A stretch of 64,000 nucleotides of DNA from Isoetes taiwanensis (GCA_021234155.1 JAJEKV010000005.1:19146089-19210088); one strand, 5' to 3'. Shown: positions 34,514 to 47,437, counted from the first letter of the stretch. Made by a program: numbers and translations. The notes: generated from the sequence alone by a model not told the origin.

Positions 34514-35121
34514 TGTTTGGGGTCGGGGCTAAAGGATCGCTTGAGGGACGGATCTACGTGAGATCCGTGAAGTCCGGGCAGGGGCAAATCTGAGACACTC
34601 TTTGTCAGGATTTTTGCTATGAGAGGAAAGAACAAGAAAAACTTCGGATAAAACAGCAATGGCAATACACAATGAAACACACAAGACACTTGTGGAGAAC
34701 ACGGCAATCCATTGATCAAAACAAGTGTACAATGAAGGCTCAAAAAGCGCCTAGCAAAGCGACAAAGATGTATACGCTCTGTAGTGACACAAAAGAACAC
34801 TCTGAACCCTCCTTTTGAAGGAGCAAAAATGCTACAATATATAGGAACGCGGGTGGCCCTCACGGGCCTGAATCTGATCCTCATCATGACAACGTGCTCC
34901 ACTACTTGGGCACTCGAGCAGAATCTGAGCTGTCCGGCCGTGCTATTGAGACAAGTAGTGGCCCCGCCGTGGGTCCTACCTTTGGGTCTTACGCTTCTTG
35001 GAGGAGCTTTGACCCGCAGGTGGCTGCTTGTGGATCCCTCTTCTTGGACACCGTGGCCGGTGGGGCCTCGCCCTCATGCAGCAAGTATAGACACGTGTGT
35101 GCGCGGGGCCTGGGGCTAACA
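34514..35121 (-). repeat. 3' LTR of G2
   Basis: Alignable with 44,931-45,549 but with many substitutions and indels, so the insertion is older than G3. In the equivalent frame its first ~145 bp would encode the C-terminal tail of the extra ORF. Confidence 0.85.
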
Positions 35122-38100
35122 CTCCCCCTACCAAACTACACTTATTGGCTAGAAAGGGGGCATGAATTAGGGGTGGGAATCCTCGTTCCTCTTTCGATCT
35201 TGAACATAGAGATGAGGGAGGCTCAACTTACTGTATTCACTGAGTGTTGTTAGTCTCTTTTCAGATTTGCTTGAGTCACGGATGCCAAACATTGGCTGCT
35301 CCTATGAGAAAGCCGAAATCATGTTCTCGGTGGCGTGGATCTCGGATGGAAGATTTGTGATCTCCATGTATAAGACAAGGTCCAACCCGAACTTTCCGGC
35401 ATTTGCATTGGGGTTGCAAAATGGATCACGGCACTTGCGTTTACGCATACTGGAGTATGGTCATGAGTCTTTGCACGCGAATTACGCTTGCGAAATCTGA
35501 GATGGATCAGGCTGAAGTTTTGGCCTTGGCAAGGAAGGTTACAAGACCGAAATTGCATTGCAGGCGGTCTTCCCCGAACACGCATTGGGCATGTATATCC
35601 GGTTGTTGGTGTTGTCAAAGTTTCATCCTCACGCCATTTTGCGTCTGCGGATGGCGTGGGTCCCAACGTTTGTCTGCTGCAATTGCGCGGGTGGGTGTCC
35701 AATCGCATGTTCTTTGACTTGAGTAGTCGAGAATTCTTGTCTCCATCTTTGGGAATTGACCTTGATCCGAGGTGGGCATCAAAGCTTGCTAGTGTACTTT
35801 CGGTTGTTTGGGGGTTGGTGCGGTCATCCGCATCTGTTCTTGGAATTCCAATAATATCTTCTCGGGTAGCTGTTTGGTAGCTGTCTCCCATGCCTTTGGA
35901 ATGTACATGTCTTTATCCGCAGTCTGAGGGTCCCACTCATCGGGGAGGGCGTTACGTTTCAGCTCCGTGTGCGACTGTGCAAGGAAGCATAATGTTGTAA
36001 GAACAAGCGTGCAAGGTCAAGTTCTTGTTGAGTTGTATAGTGTTAAGAAGGAGCGTGCCAAGTTCAGCTAGCCATAGCTCCACTTCTTTACGTAGAAGAG
36101 GCATGTATTACGAGGAGTAGCGGTTTGCGAGAAATTTTGTGTCTTGGAGGTACTTGTTCTTCTTGGTCAAAAGAACTGCGCATTTATGTATCTCCTTTAA
36201 AGTTCTCGGTCGTTTATCCGGATGAGCCCGAGTAACATGTGCCGGTAGAAGTCGTGCATGACATAAGCCGGGGGCTATGGTCCGAGAGGCGAAATGGTCG
36301 AGATCGCAACACTTGTAGGATATCAAAATTGACGAGAGCACAAAGTGTGCCTCGTTCATGGACGAACATGAAGGGCCATTGTCGTTCGATATATTTCTGA
36401 TCGGGGGACTTGTGGTATCACCCTTGTTTTCGGCCGAGAATAAAAGAAAGTGTTTTTCCTTGTTTGCACATAGTCATGGTAACGGGCGGGCCGGATAGTC
36501 GGGGAATATAGAAGCAAGCTGATAGGTTTGTTACGCTTTTTCTTACGCATCATCTGGGCATGCCTTTCGGCTATCGGAAAGCGTATCTTAATCTGCAATG
36601 ATATCTTGTTGCTTTCCGGAGACCAGTGCGATTCCGTGACTTTGGCGTGTGGTGTGGACTTGTCGGAGAAGTTGGGAATCGAGGAGCTTGAAGTCGGAGT
36701 GGCTTGCAAGTCTGCTTTGAGTGCGACTATTTCAAGAGCATCGCGGCGTGTGTGTTGCCGTGAGCTGGTCTAACTTGCCTTGGAGAGATGCGATGTGAGC
36801 ATCCTTATTACGCAAGGTGGTTTTGAAAAGTCGTGACCTTGGACTCAAGTATCAAGTTGGCTGCATCGGCGAAGTGTCTTTGTTCTCGGTCGAGTAGCAT
36901 TATTCGTGACGACAGGATTGTTGTATGGCGTGTCTCAAGATCGGTGTACTTGGTGTCGTTTTGTTTGAGGGACTCCTTGAGTTCCTTGACAATTTCTTTG
37001 GGATTGATGAAGGGTTTCTCGATGGATCATGAATTGATTGTGCAAGGCTTCTTCTACGGCCTCACGGTCGGCCAAATCAGTCTTGATGTGATGACTTCGG
37101 CTTGGGTTGGTCCACGGACTCGTTAATCGTGCCACGGTGGCTGCTATGAAGTTTGGTGATGATCACGGAGGGCATCAAGGCGGCCGAGGGGCGAGCTTCC
37201 TTTGTAGGTATCCGCGGTGTGAGGAGGTGGATGGGATGGCTTTGATCTGTCACCCTTGTTTATAGATCCTTGGTCATTCTTTGTGAGTGTCCTTGTGAGT
37301 ACTCGTGAGATCAATGGGGTTTTGTTGTGTCAGCTGGCTTTGTTTTTTTTGGTCTTTGTTGAGTCCGAAAGTGGAATTGTTGCACAAGGTTAAGCGGTGG
37401 TTGTTCGGTGGTTGGTTATCAACCGAAGGAATAGGTTTTAGAGAATTGGAATTTCTGAGGAGGTGGAGGCGGTGGTTGTGAAATATTTAAATGCGGGTTG
37501 GTGGCGAGATTGGCCGGTCTTGAGAAGGAGGAGAGTTTGGTTGAAGACCTTTCAAAGCATCAATAAGGTCGGGATGTTGGCTTGGTGGAGAAGGGGCATG
37601 ATGGCGTGGGGGTCCGATGATTAATGAAAGCACGGAAGTGGGCTCCCATGGGGCGGTCGAGGAAGAGTTAGGATTTTTTTCGAGTGCTGTCAAGTTCTGT
37701 TGAAATCTACGTACGGGGAGTTGAGTCAATTGATTGTTTGATTGGTGTTGGTGAGGATATAGTACGGATGGTAGAAAACATCGTTAATAGAGGTATTCTT
37801 CATGGAGTAACCCAAAAATTTCCTCCAAAGAAACTTGGTAAAGGCATCATGTTGCTTTGGAAAGGTGGACGACTTGGTTTGTGCAAACATTATAAGGAAT
37901 AGAGCGTAATTTGGAAATATCATATTTACCAATGTCAAGGTAAGACAAGGCATTGGGCGGATTGGGTAGAGAAAAGGCAGAGGCTATGGTTTGAGGGTTT
38001 AGGAGTATAGGGTTTCCATCGACTTGGGAGGCATATCCATCTTACGCCTTCACCGGGTTAGCCACAAATTCTTTGTAATTTGTTCTTGTTGGGAGCCAGG

Positions 38101-38270
38101 AGTTCTGTTGCGAGAAAAATGAAACAATCCGGAACTCACCGAGGAGGTTATAGGTGATGCGGATGTGGGAGCTGGTGCGGATGAAGAAAGCGAACTTGAT
38201 ATTTTCAATTCGCGTTTGGATCCATTGGTGCGATCGCGTTGAGTGTTGAGTTCTTGGAGGTAGAAGCCAT
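34977..38270 (-). pseudogene. G2 large extra ORF downstream of pol (decayed)
   Basis: The start at 38,270 (MASTSKNSTLNAIAP) aligns with MAAPKLSTLQASAP of the G3 protein. Further on, FTKFLWRKFLGYSMKNTSIN (about 37,850) matches FVKFLWRKLLGHSIKNTHIN of G3. The rest is broken into short frames down to the polypurine tract. In the 5' LTR copy, the tail frame VSPVPGRHTGLY...DPQGATAGQSSSKKQKTQR is intact and homologous to the LTR-coded tail in G3. A T25 run (plus strand, about 38,361-38,385) lies in the leader. Confidence 0.65.
35122..35133 (-). other. Polypurine tract of G2
   Basis: The minus strand reads TGGTAGGGGGAG immediately before the 3' LTR. It corresponds in place and sequence to the tract of G3 (57,921-57,933) and would prime plus-strand DNA synthesis. 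Confidence 0.75.
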
Positions 38271-38636
38271 CTTGAAGGTCGAGGTCACGAGATACGAAGT
38301 CGGAAGGACGGAGTGGAGTATGAGTGAAAAGTGAGGAGTGGAAGTGGCGGTTGGGAAGGTTTTTTTTTTTTTTTTTTTTTTTTTGCGTGGGAGACACGCG
38401 GTCGAAGATCGTGGCGATTGAGAATCTCAAGAGAGCGACCTTCAGACCAAGATGCGTGAGAGTTCCTGGCGGGAGAATAAAACTTTAATGGCGGACGGTA
38501 TTAACTGCTGGCAGTTGTCAGAATATTAAAAAAGAGGAGTCGAAAAAGTTTGCGGTACAAAAATATCGGTGGGGAATGATTACGGAATATCGTGAGGTGA
38601 CTGTCGTGAGCAGTTTGCTAGGGTTGGTATTAAGCC

Positions 38637-38643
38637 TATAAAT
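38637..38643 (+). promoter_or_regulatory. TATA box of G2 antisense ORF
   Basis: TATAAAT on the plus strand (antisense to the element) lies 47 bp before the ATG at 38,684. The G3 counterpart is 49 bp before its ATG. Confidence 0.6.
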
Positions 38644-38683
38644 TGGAAGTTGGGTTCGTCGAGAAGAACCAAAATTCGTGAAG

Positions 38684-38925
38684 ATGGAGAACTCGATACT
38701 TGGCCGGTCCGGTGAGCTTCCTTTGACCGGATTACATGCAAGATGGACGACGTCGACCTGTGGCGTCGTGGAATCGCCCGGATCCCTATGGATCCTTGGT
38801 TGGAGGCAAGCGGCGTCAACCCGGAGATAAACTTCGTCGCCGAGGTGATCGTTCAGCCGAGTGGTCGCGAACTGTGGGGCTTCCGTGATCCTCCGAGTGG
38901 AGTGCCCCCAGTAAAGGGCGAGTAG
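38684..38925 (+). CDS. G2 antisense accessory ORF (~80 aa, one frameshift)
   Basis: Runs opposite to G2, between the integrase end and the large extra ORF. It starts MENSILGRSGELPLTGLHAR, shifts one base near 38,743, then reads MDDVDLWRRGIARIPMDPW and, after about nine residues, FVAEVIVQPSG, ending at 38,925. G3 has a matching antisense ORF at 54,138-54,392 (CLDLWR, RMDGW, MEVVLHL) with the same TATA spacing. Conservation across diverged elements suggests a real gene. Function unknown. Among plant gypsy elements, Grande is known to carry an antisense accessory gene; homology to that is not claimed. Confidence 0.55.
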
Positions 38926-39079
38926 CGACATGATAGGGTTTTCCCAATTTTGTTTAGTTTAGGGACTGTTCGGGTGAAAAATCCCACAAATAATTGTAGC
39001 CTTCGGGCAATTTTGTACATAATAGAAAAGTGTTTCTCATAAATTTGTACAAGTGGTATCTTGTTGTAAATTTTGTTCT

Positions 39080-40234
39080 TGAGCTAAGGATCTTTGTGGG
39101 GTTTGAAATTTCTTGAGTGAAATCCATTGACTAATGTAGGAAATGGAGTGCCATTCAATTCTTGTAATTGTAAAACTCGGGGATGTGGTATCTCGGAAAT
39201 TTTGTATGGTCCCGACCATCCGAGCTTGAGTTTGCGAGGATGTTGTTGATATCTCGAGTCGTAAAGAAGAACTAAGTCGCCAATTTGAAAAGTTTTGTTT
39301 TTGATGTGTTTGTCATGCCATTGTTTTTGTAGTTGTTTGCCTTGTTGAAGTCTAAGAAAAGCATCTCTTGAAGTTCATCGGTTGTTCCAGTTGATAAACT
39401 TCGTTCTTGCAAAGCTGGCTGATGGATTATGTTACATTTGCTAAGCTGAAATTTGAGTGAGGGTAAAATGAACTCAAAAGGCATAAGAACCTCTTGGCCA
39501 TACACAAGTCGAAAAGGTGTTTGACGGTTGCTACTTTGTATGTTGTATTGTAAGCCCATAAAAGCAGAGGTAACTTATCTTGCCAATCTTTTCTTGTAGG
39601 ATCACAAATCTTCTTGAATGTGGATAAGCACCTTGTTTGTGCTTTTCGGCCAAGCCATTACCACGGGGATAGTAAGGCGTGCTTTTTACGTGATGAATGT
39701 GCGAGATAGTTAGTGAGTTCAGCAATAGTGTGATTGATGAAATGAACTCCACGATCACTAACTAATTCTAAGGGACATCAAATCGGCGTGATGATGTTCT
39801 TGTAGAGAACCTTAGGCTGTACTAGCGGCCGTGTTGTCAGTAGAGCACACGCTTCAGCCCATTTGGTTGCATAGTCCGTGAAGACTAGAATGTAGCGTGC
39901 CCTAGTGTTGATTGCAGGTGGGTCCATGGGACCAACAAAATCCATACCCCATTTGGCAAAGGGAGAGCGTGGCTATTGGCGTGGCGCGGGCGTCACGGGC
40001 CGTGGGTCTACCAAGCCTCGACAAACATCACCGTGCGTGTGTATTTGTGAGCATCTTTGAAAAGCGTGGGCGATAATACCCAGCAAGGAGGAGTTTCCTT
40101 GCGTGTTGTCTCATTGAAATGACCCTTTGCCAAGTCCGCCGTGGGCTTGTTTGACTAGATCGGGGACCGTGAGGAAGAACACATCGTCGGAGCACATTGT
40201 CTTTGCCACATTTATAGAGATGGCCGGCAACCAT
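39080..40234 (-). pseudogene. G2 integrase (broken)
   Basis: Pieces include the N-terminal zinc-binding region (MVAGHLYKCGKDNVLRRCVL, 40,234 onward), the core near its catalytic glutamate (STPYYPRGNGLAEKHKQ, near 39,660), RLVYGQEVLMPFEFILPSLK and the C-terminal GPYKISEI...PTLVNGFHSRNFK. The stop lies near 39,080. There is no chromodomain. Confidence 0.75.
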
Positions 40235-40267
40235 CGTATAATCTCGTACTTGCGAAGGAATTGTTGT

Positions 40268-41853
40268 TTATCGCGAAGTTGTCTTTCTGGAGAGGCGTGG
40301 GGTCACTTGGCGGGGAGTGCGCCCGTGAGGAGAAAGCGTTGATAGTCGTGGTACCAATGGCGTGGCGGTGACCAGGAACAGTTGAGCATCGGAAGGGCAT
40401 CGTGAACTCCTTCGAGGGATCATCCGTGTGTATGCGTGAAAGATAGTCGGGGACCGTGTGGGCGGCGTCGGCTTGTGAATAATGTCAAAAGGGGCAAACT
40501 CGGCAATATCAATATCCATCGAGCAATTCGGCCCGTGGGGTTTGGCTTATTGATTAAATATAGAAGAGCTTGATGATCCACATAAAGCGAATTTGACTAC
40601 CAAGAAGATAGTGTCGAAAGCGTTGTACACAAAAGATAAGGCCAAGGGCTTCCCTTTCCGTGGCGAATAGTTGCGCTCAGCGAGATTGAGTTTTTCTGGC
40701 GTATTATCGATGGGCTTTGTCCCGATTTGGTGCATACTCTTGAGCTAGAACGACCCAATCGCAAAAGCACGAAACATCAACATGGACATGAAATGGTTTG
40801 TCCCATTGAGGTGGTACTAGCTAGCGGGGGCTTCGTGAGCTTGACTTTGAGTTCTTTAAAAGCTTGATTTGCATCGGATGTCCAAGTCCATGTGTATGGA
40901 TTTCGGTCGGTTTGTGAATTGGATCGGCGATCGGTGCCAATTCGGAATAAAGGTGGCATAGAAGTTGACTTTGCCAAGAAAGGGCGTGTGTCCTTGATAT
41001 TCGCGGTGGATATGCTCGATGACCACGGCTGATTTTGGCTGGGTCCGTTGTAATGCGTGTCGACTCACGACATGTCCTAGAAGTACACCCGAGGTGACAC
41101 GGAAGGTGCACTTTTCCGGATTGAGGCTAATTCAGATTCATCACAGCGTTGAAAAACTAGTTCAAGTTTTACCAAATGGTCCATAGCGTGGGTGTAAGTG
41201 GAGAAGTCATCCTGAAAGACTTGCGAGAGAAAGGGATGAACTTGCATGTACTCTTGAAAAACAGCAAGCATAATGCGTTGAAATGTGGATGGTGAGTTTG
41301 ACAATCCAAAAGGAGCGACTTTGTAAGCAAAGGTACCCCATGGAGTAGTGAAGGTAGTCTTTAGTTGATCTTCTTCTCGAATGGATATTTGATTATAACC
41401 GAGAAGCCGTCCATGAAGGAGTACATCTCGTGGGCTGCTACATCTTCCAACACTTGATCCGTGAAGGGGAGAGGGAAATGATCCGGTCCGTGGCTTGATT
41501 GAGTTTTCTATAATCCACACAAACGAATTTTTCCATTATGTTTGAGGGCAATAACAATAGGACTTACCCATTGAATGTTTGACCTAAGTAGATAAGTCCA
41601 GTCAAAAGCTTGTCAATTTCGCTTTAACCTTTTCCACGGTAGTTTGGGTTAAGCCGGTCAGATCGTTGCTAGATGGGTCTAGCATCGGCAGTGGGAATCG
41701 AGAGTTGTCCCAATTCTTTCTTGATACCTCGGAGGTCTTTGTAGCTCCAAGCAAAGATGTGCTTGAAACGTTTGAATAGCACAATGGCTTGCTCCCTGAA
41801 TGCTGGCGTGAGGTCGCGTGCCAATCGGATTGGTTGATTTGTTCCAATATCAA
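40268..41853 (-). pseudogene. G2 reverse transcriptase and RNase H (broken)
   Basis: The RT piece at 41,520-41,077 contains YNQISIREEDQLKTTFTTPW, APFGLSNSPSTFQRI and the catalytic FQDDFSTYT, i.e. F-x-DD instead of the common Y-x-DD. Connection and RNase H fragments follow to 40,268. Several frames are needed to read it. Confidence 0.75.
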
Positions 41854-41859
41854 TTATGT

Positions 41860-42700
41860 CTACTGCAGGAGTTTGAATGTGTGGAATGACTTGATCATCC
41901 CGAGCGATTGTGGGCTGGCTCCGAGTAGGGGACGAGGATGTTCATGTTGACCAATTTTGAAAAATAGTGGCGTGCCACTAGGAGTTGGTGTGTGGTGTCT
42001 TCTTGAGCAGGAGGAGGAGCTGGGGTACCGTCTCCTCATGTGGAACCAATGTGACATTGTTACAAGGTGTCAAATAGGGGTCAACCAGCGTTGCTATGCC
42101 TTTATCAATATCCATGTCTTCCCATGGTTGATTGTATTCTGGGTAAGCCGTGAGTGGCAAACCCTTGGCTTGTAAAGCGATAGGTGTTGCAAACTTGTTT
42201 GAGTCCTTTGTCGATTCGGCGTGATCTCTGAAATGATCTGCCCGTGGTCGATCCATCGCGGGCGATGAGCTTGCCATCTGTGATAACAAGTTGATCCGTG
42301 GCCCGGTGAGTGAATGCTTTTAGCTTGTCTCAAAAAGGGTCGATCCTACTAACATTTCATAATCTCCGGATCTTCTCCTGCTGTCCAAACACCGAATTCC
42401 ATGGTAAATTGTAGATCTCAATATTGGTGGTATTGGTTGTGTAACTCCTTGTGGTCGCGTGATATGGCCATTCAAGAAGCTTGATGTCATAAAGGGGCAT
42501 TATGGAGCTCCCTTATGCCCAATTGTCGCCCCGAGATTATCGTAATAAGATTGATCATAGCCGCCACCATCGATCCGAACATGGTGAACAACCTTTTGGC
42601 CCACGTGTGCATGCAGGTGGGTGTTGATAATGGCATTGCATGTGCAATATCTGGGTTTTGTAAAATGTGCTCGTAGTCTTTGGACATAGTTGTAGGATAG
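41860..42700 (-). pseudogene. G2 protease region and linker (broken)
   Basis: The motif VVHHVRIDGGG marks the retropepsin site, corresponding to VNHVQIDGGSAVNLI in G3. The linker after it (PLTAYPEYNQPWEDMDIDKG, near 42,150) matches the G3 sequence PLSSYPEYADPWGEMTLDQD. Confidence 0.65.
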
Positions 42701-43149
42701 TCGTAAGGTACGTGAGAGGAATTTTGATTTTAGCAAGTTCTTGTTGAAGTTCGGGAGGGATTGCGGTAGTTGTGGTGGATCCGTGGGTTGTTGTTGCTCA
42801 GCAATAGATGTCGCTACCTTGTTGAGGAGGTCGACTTCAGCAAAGCAATGTTGAGTGGTGGTGTTGCGGATGTCGTGGCATTCGTGGTGGTCGTGGGCTC
42901 CCGATCGTGTGGTAGCATTGGACGGACTTGAGTGCCTTACCTTACGCGAGACGTTCGATGAGTTGAAGCGGACTTTTGCGAAGTTTAGGTTGAACATGAG
43001 GAAGTAGTTGATCAGATTGGGTGCAAAATGAACAGATTTGGTTGATGGCTTTCGGTGGTGCGAATCGGCTGCAAAAACTTGGTGCACGGGGTGCTTATGG
43101 CGTGGGGAATGAGGGAGAACCTCAATCCGGTTGGAGGATTCAAGGCTGG

Positions 43150-44885
43150 TGTTGATTGCATGGTAAATTTCTTCTTGGAGTTGATCATCCAATTGTTTTT
43201 GAGTTGTTTCTTTGTTGGCGTGGTTGTTGTTGTGGTGGCCGTGGTGGCCGTTTGAGAAGATCGGGCGTGGGCCTTGCCTTCCCTTGGCTTCCCATACTTG
43301 AAAAGGTGTAAGGCGACCGGCGTGGTTTGATTGGTGCCGGGAATTTGTATTTGAACTTGAGGAAGTTGAGGACAATCTGCAGACGGTGATGACCCCATTG
43401 GTCCACGGTTGAAACATTGGGACTTGCTTGGATCAAAAGTGGAGCGAGGAGGTCCACGTTGTGGTTCTTGTTGTTCTTTGGGGTTGTTGTTGTTGTCGTG
43501 GGTGTGCTTGCGGTATGCGTGGTTGAGTTTTGCGTGGGTACCTTACGCACTTGGTGAACAAGGCGTTGTCGATCTGGATTTGGTCGTGGATTTGTACATT
43601 CTTCGGTGGTGTGGTTACGCATGTTGCGGCGTTTGCAATGGATCATGCTATCCCGAGAGTTACACTCATTCGCGGATGTCGAGTCTTGGCAAATAGTACA
43701 CCAAATGTTATTTCTTGGGGAACTGCCGTGGAGGGTCGAGTCTTGGCGATGGGTGTAGCCGAGGGAAATGGGAGTATCGTGGCTTGATCGCGTGAGGAAA
43801 CATGAGCAGTGATTGACTAATTCAATGGCTTCTTGTAATGTCTTGGGGCAAATACTCGATCATAAATCGGATGTGAGAGGGTAAGCCTTGAAGAAACCAC
43901 ACTAGAATTTGGCTTTGGGTTGGAAATTCCTTCAACTTGTTGACTAAGATCCGCAAATGGCCGCAAAGTCTCGCAGATTCTCCGGGTTCTCGCTTGAGTG
44001 TGTTGAGGTCGTTCGGCGATTTGTTGATCATCCGCAAGGGTGCCGTGAATGGGAAAGAAAAGAGGTCTTCATGTGTATCCAATCTTGTTTCCAGTGGCTT
44101 TTGTTTGCCATCAGCCATTCGTGGGGTGCTCCACGCAGGGTCGTCGAAAAGATGTGGAATTTTAGTTTTGGATCGGAGTGACCATTGAGATCTGCAAGTG
44201 ACTCAAATTCATCCATGTGAGCCTGAGCACTCTGGTCTATGTGTTTACCTTTATCATTTCCAAAGAGTGGATATGGGAGTTTTAAAGCATGTGTAGGAGT
44301 CGGCGCATGAATGGGTGTTTGCATTTGTGGAAAAGAAAAGACAGTAGGTGTTGGTTCTTTGCATAGGTGCGAACCGGCATAGGTTGTGTGAGATTAGTAA
44401 AAAGAGGTCGAGAAAGCGGTTGTAGTGGGAACAAAGGTTGTGACAGGCATGAACAGCGTGTGGGGAACAGTTAAGGGAACAGACGGTAGGGGAATTGACA
44501 AAGGTGGAAGCGGTGGTACCGAAGTTCCTAAAGAAAGATTACCAATAGAGAAAACATTTTGCAGATGTTCCAGAGAAAATTGCGGTGGTTCTGTCAGATC
44601 TTGAGTTGGGGATTCCGGTGGAGTAAATTCAAAGGGCTGTGTTGCAGCCTCTGCATGATGTGGCGAACAGGGAACGGAACAATGGCGACCTTCCACAGGG
44701 GAGGTCGGTCTGGAAAGTTGTCGTGGTGTAGGTGGAACAGATTGCGCTCTCGTACACGGAGAAGAGACAATCGAACCAGAGTGTATGTGGACATATTCGC
44801 GGGAGGCGTCGCGCAGTTCATGGCGACGGCGTCTTGACTCCATCTGGTGTTGAATATCGTCGGGAGTAAAGAAGGGATTGAACAT
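43150..44885 (-). pseudogene. G2 gag (broken)
   Basis: It starts MFNPFFTPDDIQHQMESRRR at 44,885 with a proline-rich N-terminus. The gag core (44,324-43,822) includes HMDEFESLADLNGHSDPKLK and FHIFSTTLRGAPHEWLM, closely matching G3 gag. Zinc-knuckle remnants follow (RRNMRNHTTEEC, near 43,630). Frameshifts break it repeatedly. Confidence 0.75.
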
Positions 44886-44910
44886 GGTATCAATACAGCT
44901 TTCAGAAGTG

Positions 44911-44930
44911 AGCCCGGCAACAGGCGCCAG
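44911..44930 (-). other. Primer binding site of G2
   Basis: Directly after the 5' LTR the minus strand reads CTGGCGCCTGTTGCCGGGCT. TGGCGCC...TTGCCGGG is the primer-site type found in plant Tat/Athila-like gypsy elements. Confidence 0.7.
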
Positions 44931-45549
44931 TGTTTGGGGTCCGGGCTCGGGATCGCTGAGGGGCGGATCGTGTGAGATCCGTGGAAGTCCGGCGGGGCAA
45001 ATCTCGAGACACTCTTGTCACGCAGCGGGATTTTTGCTGCTGAAGAGGAAAAGAACAAGAAAAACTTCGGATAAAACAAAGCAATGGCAATACACAATGA
45101 AAACACACAAGACACTTGTGGAGAACACGGCAATCCATTGATCAAAACAAGTGTACAATGAAGGCTCAAAAAAGCGCTTAACAGGCGACAAGCATGTGCG
45201 CTCAGTAGTGACACAAAAAAGAACACTCACGAACCCTCCTTTTGAAGGAGCAAAAATGCTACAATATATAGGAAACGGGTGGCCTCACGGGCCCTGAATC
45301 TGATCCTCATCATGACAACGCGTGCTCCACTACTTGGGCACTCGAACAGGAATCTGAGCTGTCCGCGGCCGTGCTAACAGACAAGTAGTGGCCCGCCGTG
45401 GGTCCTACCTTTGGGTCTTCTGCTTCTTGGAGGAGCTTTGACCCGCCGTGGCGCCTTGTGGATCCCTCTTCTTGGACACCGTGGCCAGTGGGGCCTCGCC
45501 CTCATGCAGCAAGTATAGACCTGTGTGTCTGCCAGGCACAGGGCTAACA
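44931..45549 (-). repeat. 5' LTR of G2
   Basis: 619 bp, TG...CA ends, with the same terminal motifs as the G3 LTR (TGTTAG; GGACCCCAAACA). The first 145 bp keep an open frame for the basic tail of the extra ORF. Confidence 0.85.
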
Positions 45550-46047
45550 TCTCCTCCTCAGCATTAGGGTTAATGGACAATGAATTTATAGAAGATAACT
45601 CATATTCATTGAAAGTAACACAAGATTACATATACTTGTCGTGAGATCGAAGTCCCTTAACAAAACATAAGAAATTACAATAATAGTAACTTAAGAGTGC
45701 AGTGATAAACAACAAAGTTTTAAATACAAGAAATGGCCCCCAGACTGAGGCCTAGGATCCTTTGCAGTACATCAGTACGTTCTAGTGGCTTGCAGAAGTA
45801 GAGTACATCAGTATTTACAAAATAATTTAAATAATGTGGTTGAAGGGACCACCCCCTTAAAGTAAAAGAAATATGAATGCAAGAATCCTATCATGCCTAA
45901 GGCTTGCATGTCATTTTCGCGTAAGGAATGGCCATATTCCCATTATAGCCGCAAACGAATGTGTCCTATCATGAATGCCTATATGCCCAGTTCCCCACCT
46001 AAGATGCATGTAACCCCACCCTTGAAATGATCCCTGTCGAATCCCTC
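45550..46047 (-). other. AT-rich segment, probable 3' non-coding/LTR part of G4
   Basis: No ORF. On the minus strand it directly follows the end of the G4 chromodomain integrase, so it should hold the polypurine tract and part of the 3' LTR. G2 appears to have inserted in it, which would leave 34,440-34,513 on the far side. I could not define LTR ends because no 5' partner is present. Confidence 0.4.
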
Positions 46048-47437
46048 TCATATGATCCCTGCCGGACCCATAACACAATGCCTACCATCAGGGTTGGAGT
46101 CGATCGCATCTTGAATGGTTAGGCCCTGGCATTCTCGCATAAAGTCTGGGTAAGTCTTATCCAAATCCACTTTGAGAACCCATGTTGCATCTTCTGTGGA
46201 TAAGTGCTTCCACTTAACCAAGTATTGCAAGTTTTGAGTTTGGCGGGTTTGTTTATATGCGCGATCAAGGAGAGCTTCAGGCACAATCTCCAGTTGATCC
46301 TCGGTCATTTCCAGAAGTGTTGGTGTGTCAAGAATCTCTTCTGGATCAGGATTATGCTTCTTGATAAGACTTACATGGAAGACTTTATGGATCTTTAAAT
46401 GCGCGGGTAGATTCAACCGGTAGACTTGAGAACCTATCCTCTCGGTTATCTCGAAAGGTCTCGCCCATCTAGGTGCAAGCTTCTTACAATTTCCAATTTT
46501 AAGTTTGGCTTGCTTTGCCTTAATCTTTAGCCACACGGAGTTACGAACCAGAAATTCTCATGGTGTCCGATGATGCCGGTCGGCAAGGCTCTTTTGCCGA
46601 GCTCTCGCAGCTAACAAATATGCTCGAACTTCTTCGATTAATGCCTATATATCTGTAAGCAATCGTTGAGACACTTCCACCTTGGAAACTGGATTATGCC
46701 ACATGTCTGAAATGAGGCATTGATAACCATAATTGATCATGAAAGGAGACATTGTTGAAGACTCCTGTCTAGTGCTGTTATAGGTAAACTCCATCAAATG
46801 GATGTAATCTGCTCATTGGGATTGCTTGTTCCAGACATAGTTATGTAGCATATCTTCAATTATGCAATTGGTATGCTCTGTTTGACCATCTGTCTGTGGA
46901 TGATAAGTTGTACTTATGGCAAGCTTAGTTTGAATAGTGCTAAAGAAATCCTTCCAGAATGCACTAACAAACTTAGGATCCCGATCCGATATAATGGCAC
47001 AGGGCATCCCATGAAGACGAAACACCTCGTTTGTAAACAACAAGTATCCAATGCAGTGTCAGTGGTACGACATGGCAAAAAGTGTGCCATTTTGGAAAGC
47101 TTATCGACCACCACCATTAAGGCATCAAAGTGCGCAGAAGACCCACGATAAAATCAATGGTAATAACCTCCCATTTTGCATTAGGCACATCCAGGGGTTG
47201 CAATTCCCCCGGGATACGTAACTGCTCTGCCTTTGTTTGCTGACATATCTGACATTGCTTAATATATCTGGCAATGTGTCTCTTCATTCTTGGCCAAAAA
47301 TAGCTGGAGCGGATCTTAAAATAGGTGTTCATAAATCCTGCATGCCCCGCTATAGGACTATTATGTGTATCATGGAGAATAAGCTTGCGAACTCCTAACA
47401 TCTCGGGAACACATAACTTATCCTTGTAATAAAGGAG
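46048..47437 (-). pseudogene. G4 integrase with C-terminal chromodomain
   Basis: The N-terminal zinc part (47,401-47,117) has H...H...C..C (DTHNSPIAGHAG...CQICQQTK). Core fragments (MVVVDKLSKMAHFLP; PCAIISDRDPKFVSAFWKDF; STTYHPQTDGQTEHTN) follow in shifted frames. The last ORF (46,536-46,048) ends with a chromodomain, residues ~88-132 (QNLQYLVKWKHLSTEDATWV). This defines a chromovirus; such domains steer insertion to marked chromatin. In the core the usual catalytic glutamate position reads TEHTN. Broken by shifts. Confidence 0.85.

Larger units (their letters stand above)
34514..45549 (-). mobile_element. Complete Ty3/gypsy element G2 with extra ORFs
   Basis: LTRs of 608 and 619 bp begin TGTTAGCCC and end CCCCAAACA. 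A tRNA primer site (44,911-44,930) follows the 5' LTR and a polypurine tract precedes the 3' LTR. The order is gag-protease-RT-RNase H-integrase, then an antisense ORF and a large sense ORF before the 3' LTR. Flanks share TCTC (34,510-34,513 and 45,550-45,553), a possible 4-bp duplication. There is no chromodomain. All coding regions are heavily frameshifted, so it is inactive. It is related to G3 but clearly diverged. Confidence 0.85.

Noticed and set aside
34784-35253. Plus-strand ORFs over the G2 3' LTR
   Set aside because: They lie antisense within LTR sequence; the other LTR copy does not keep them open.
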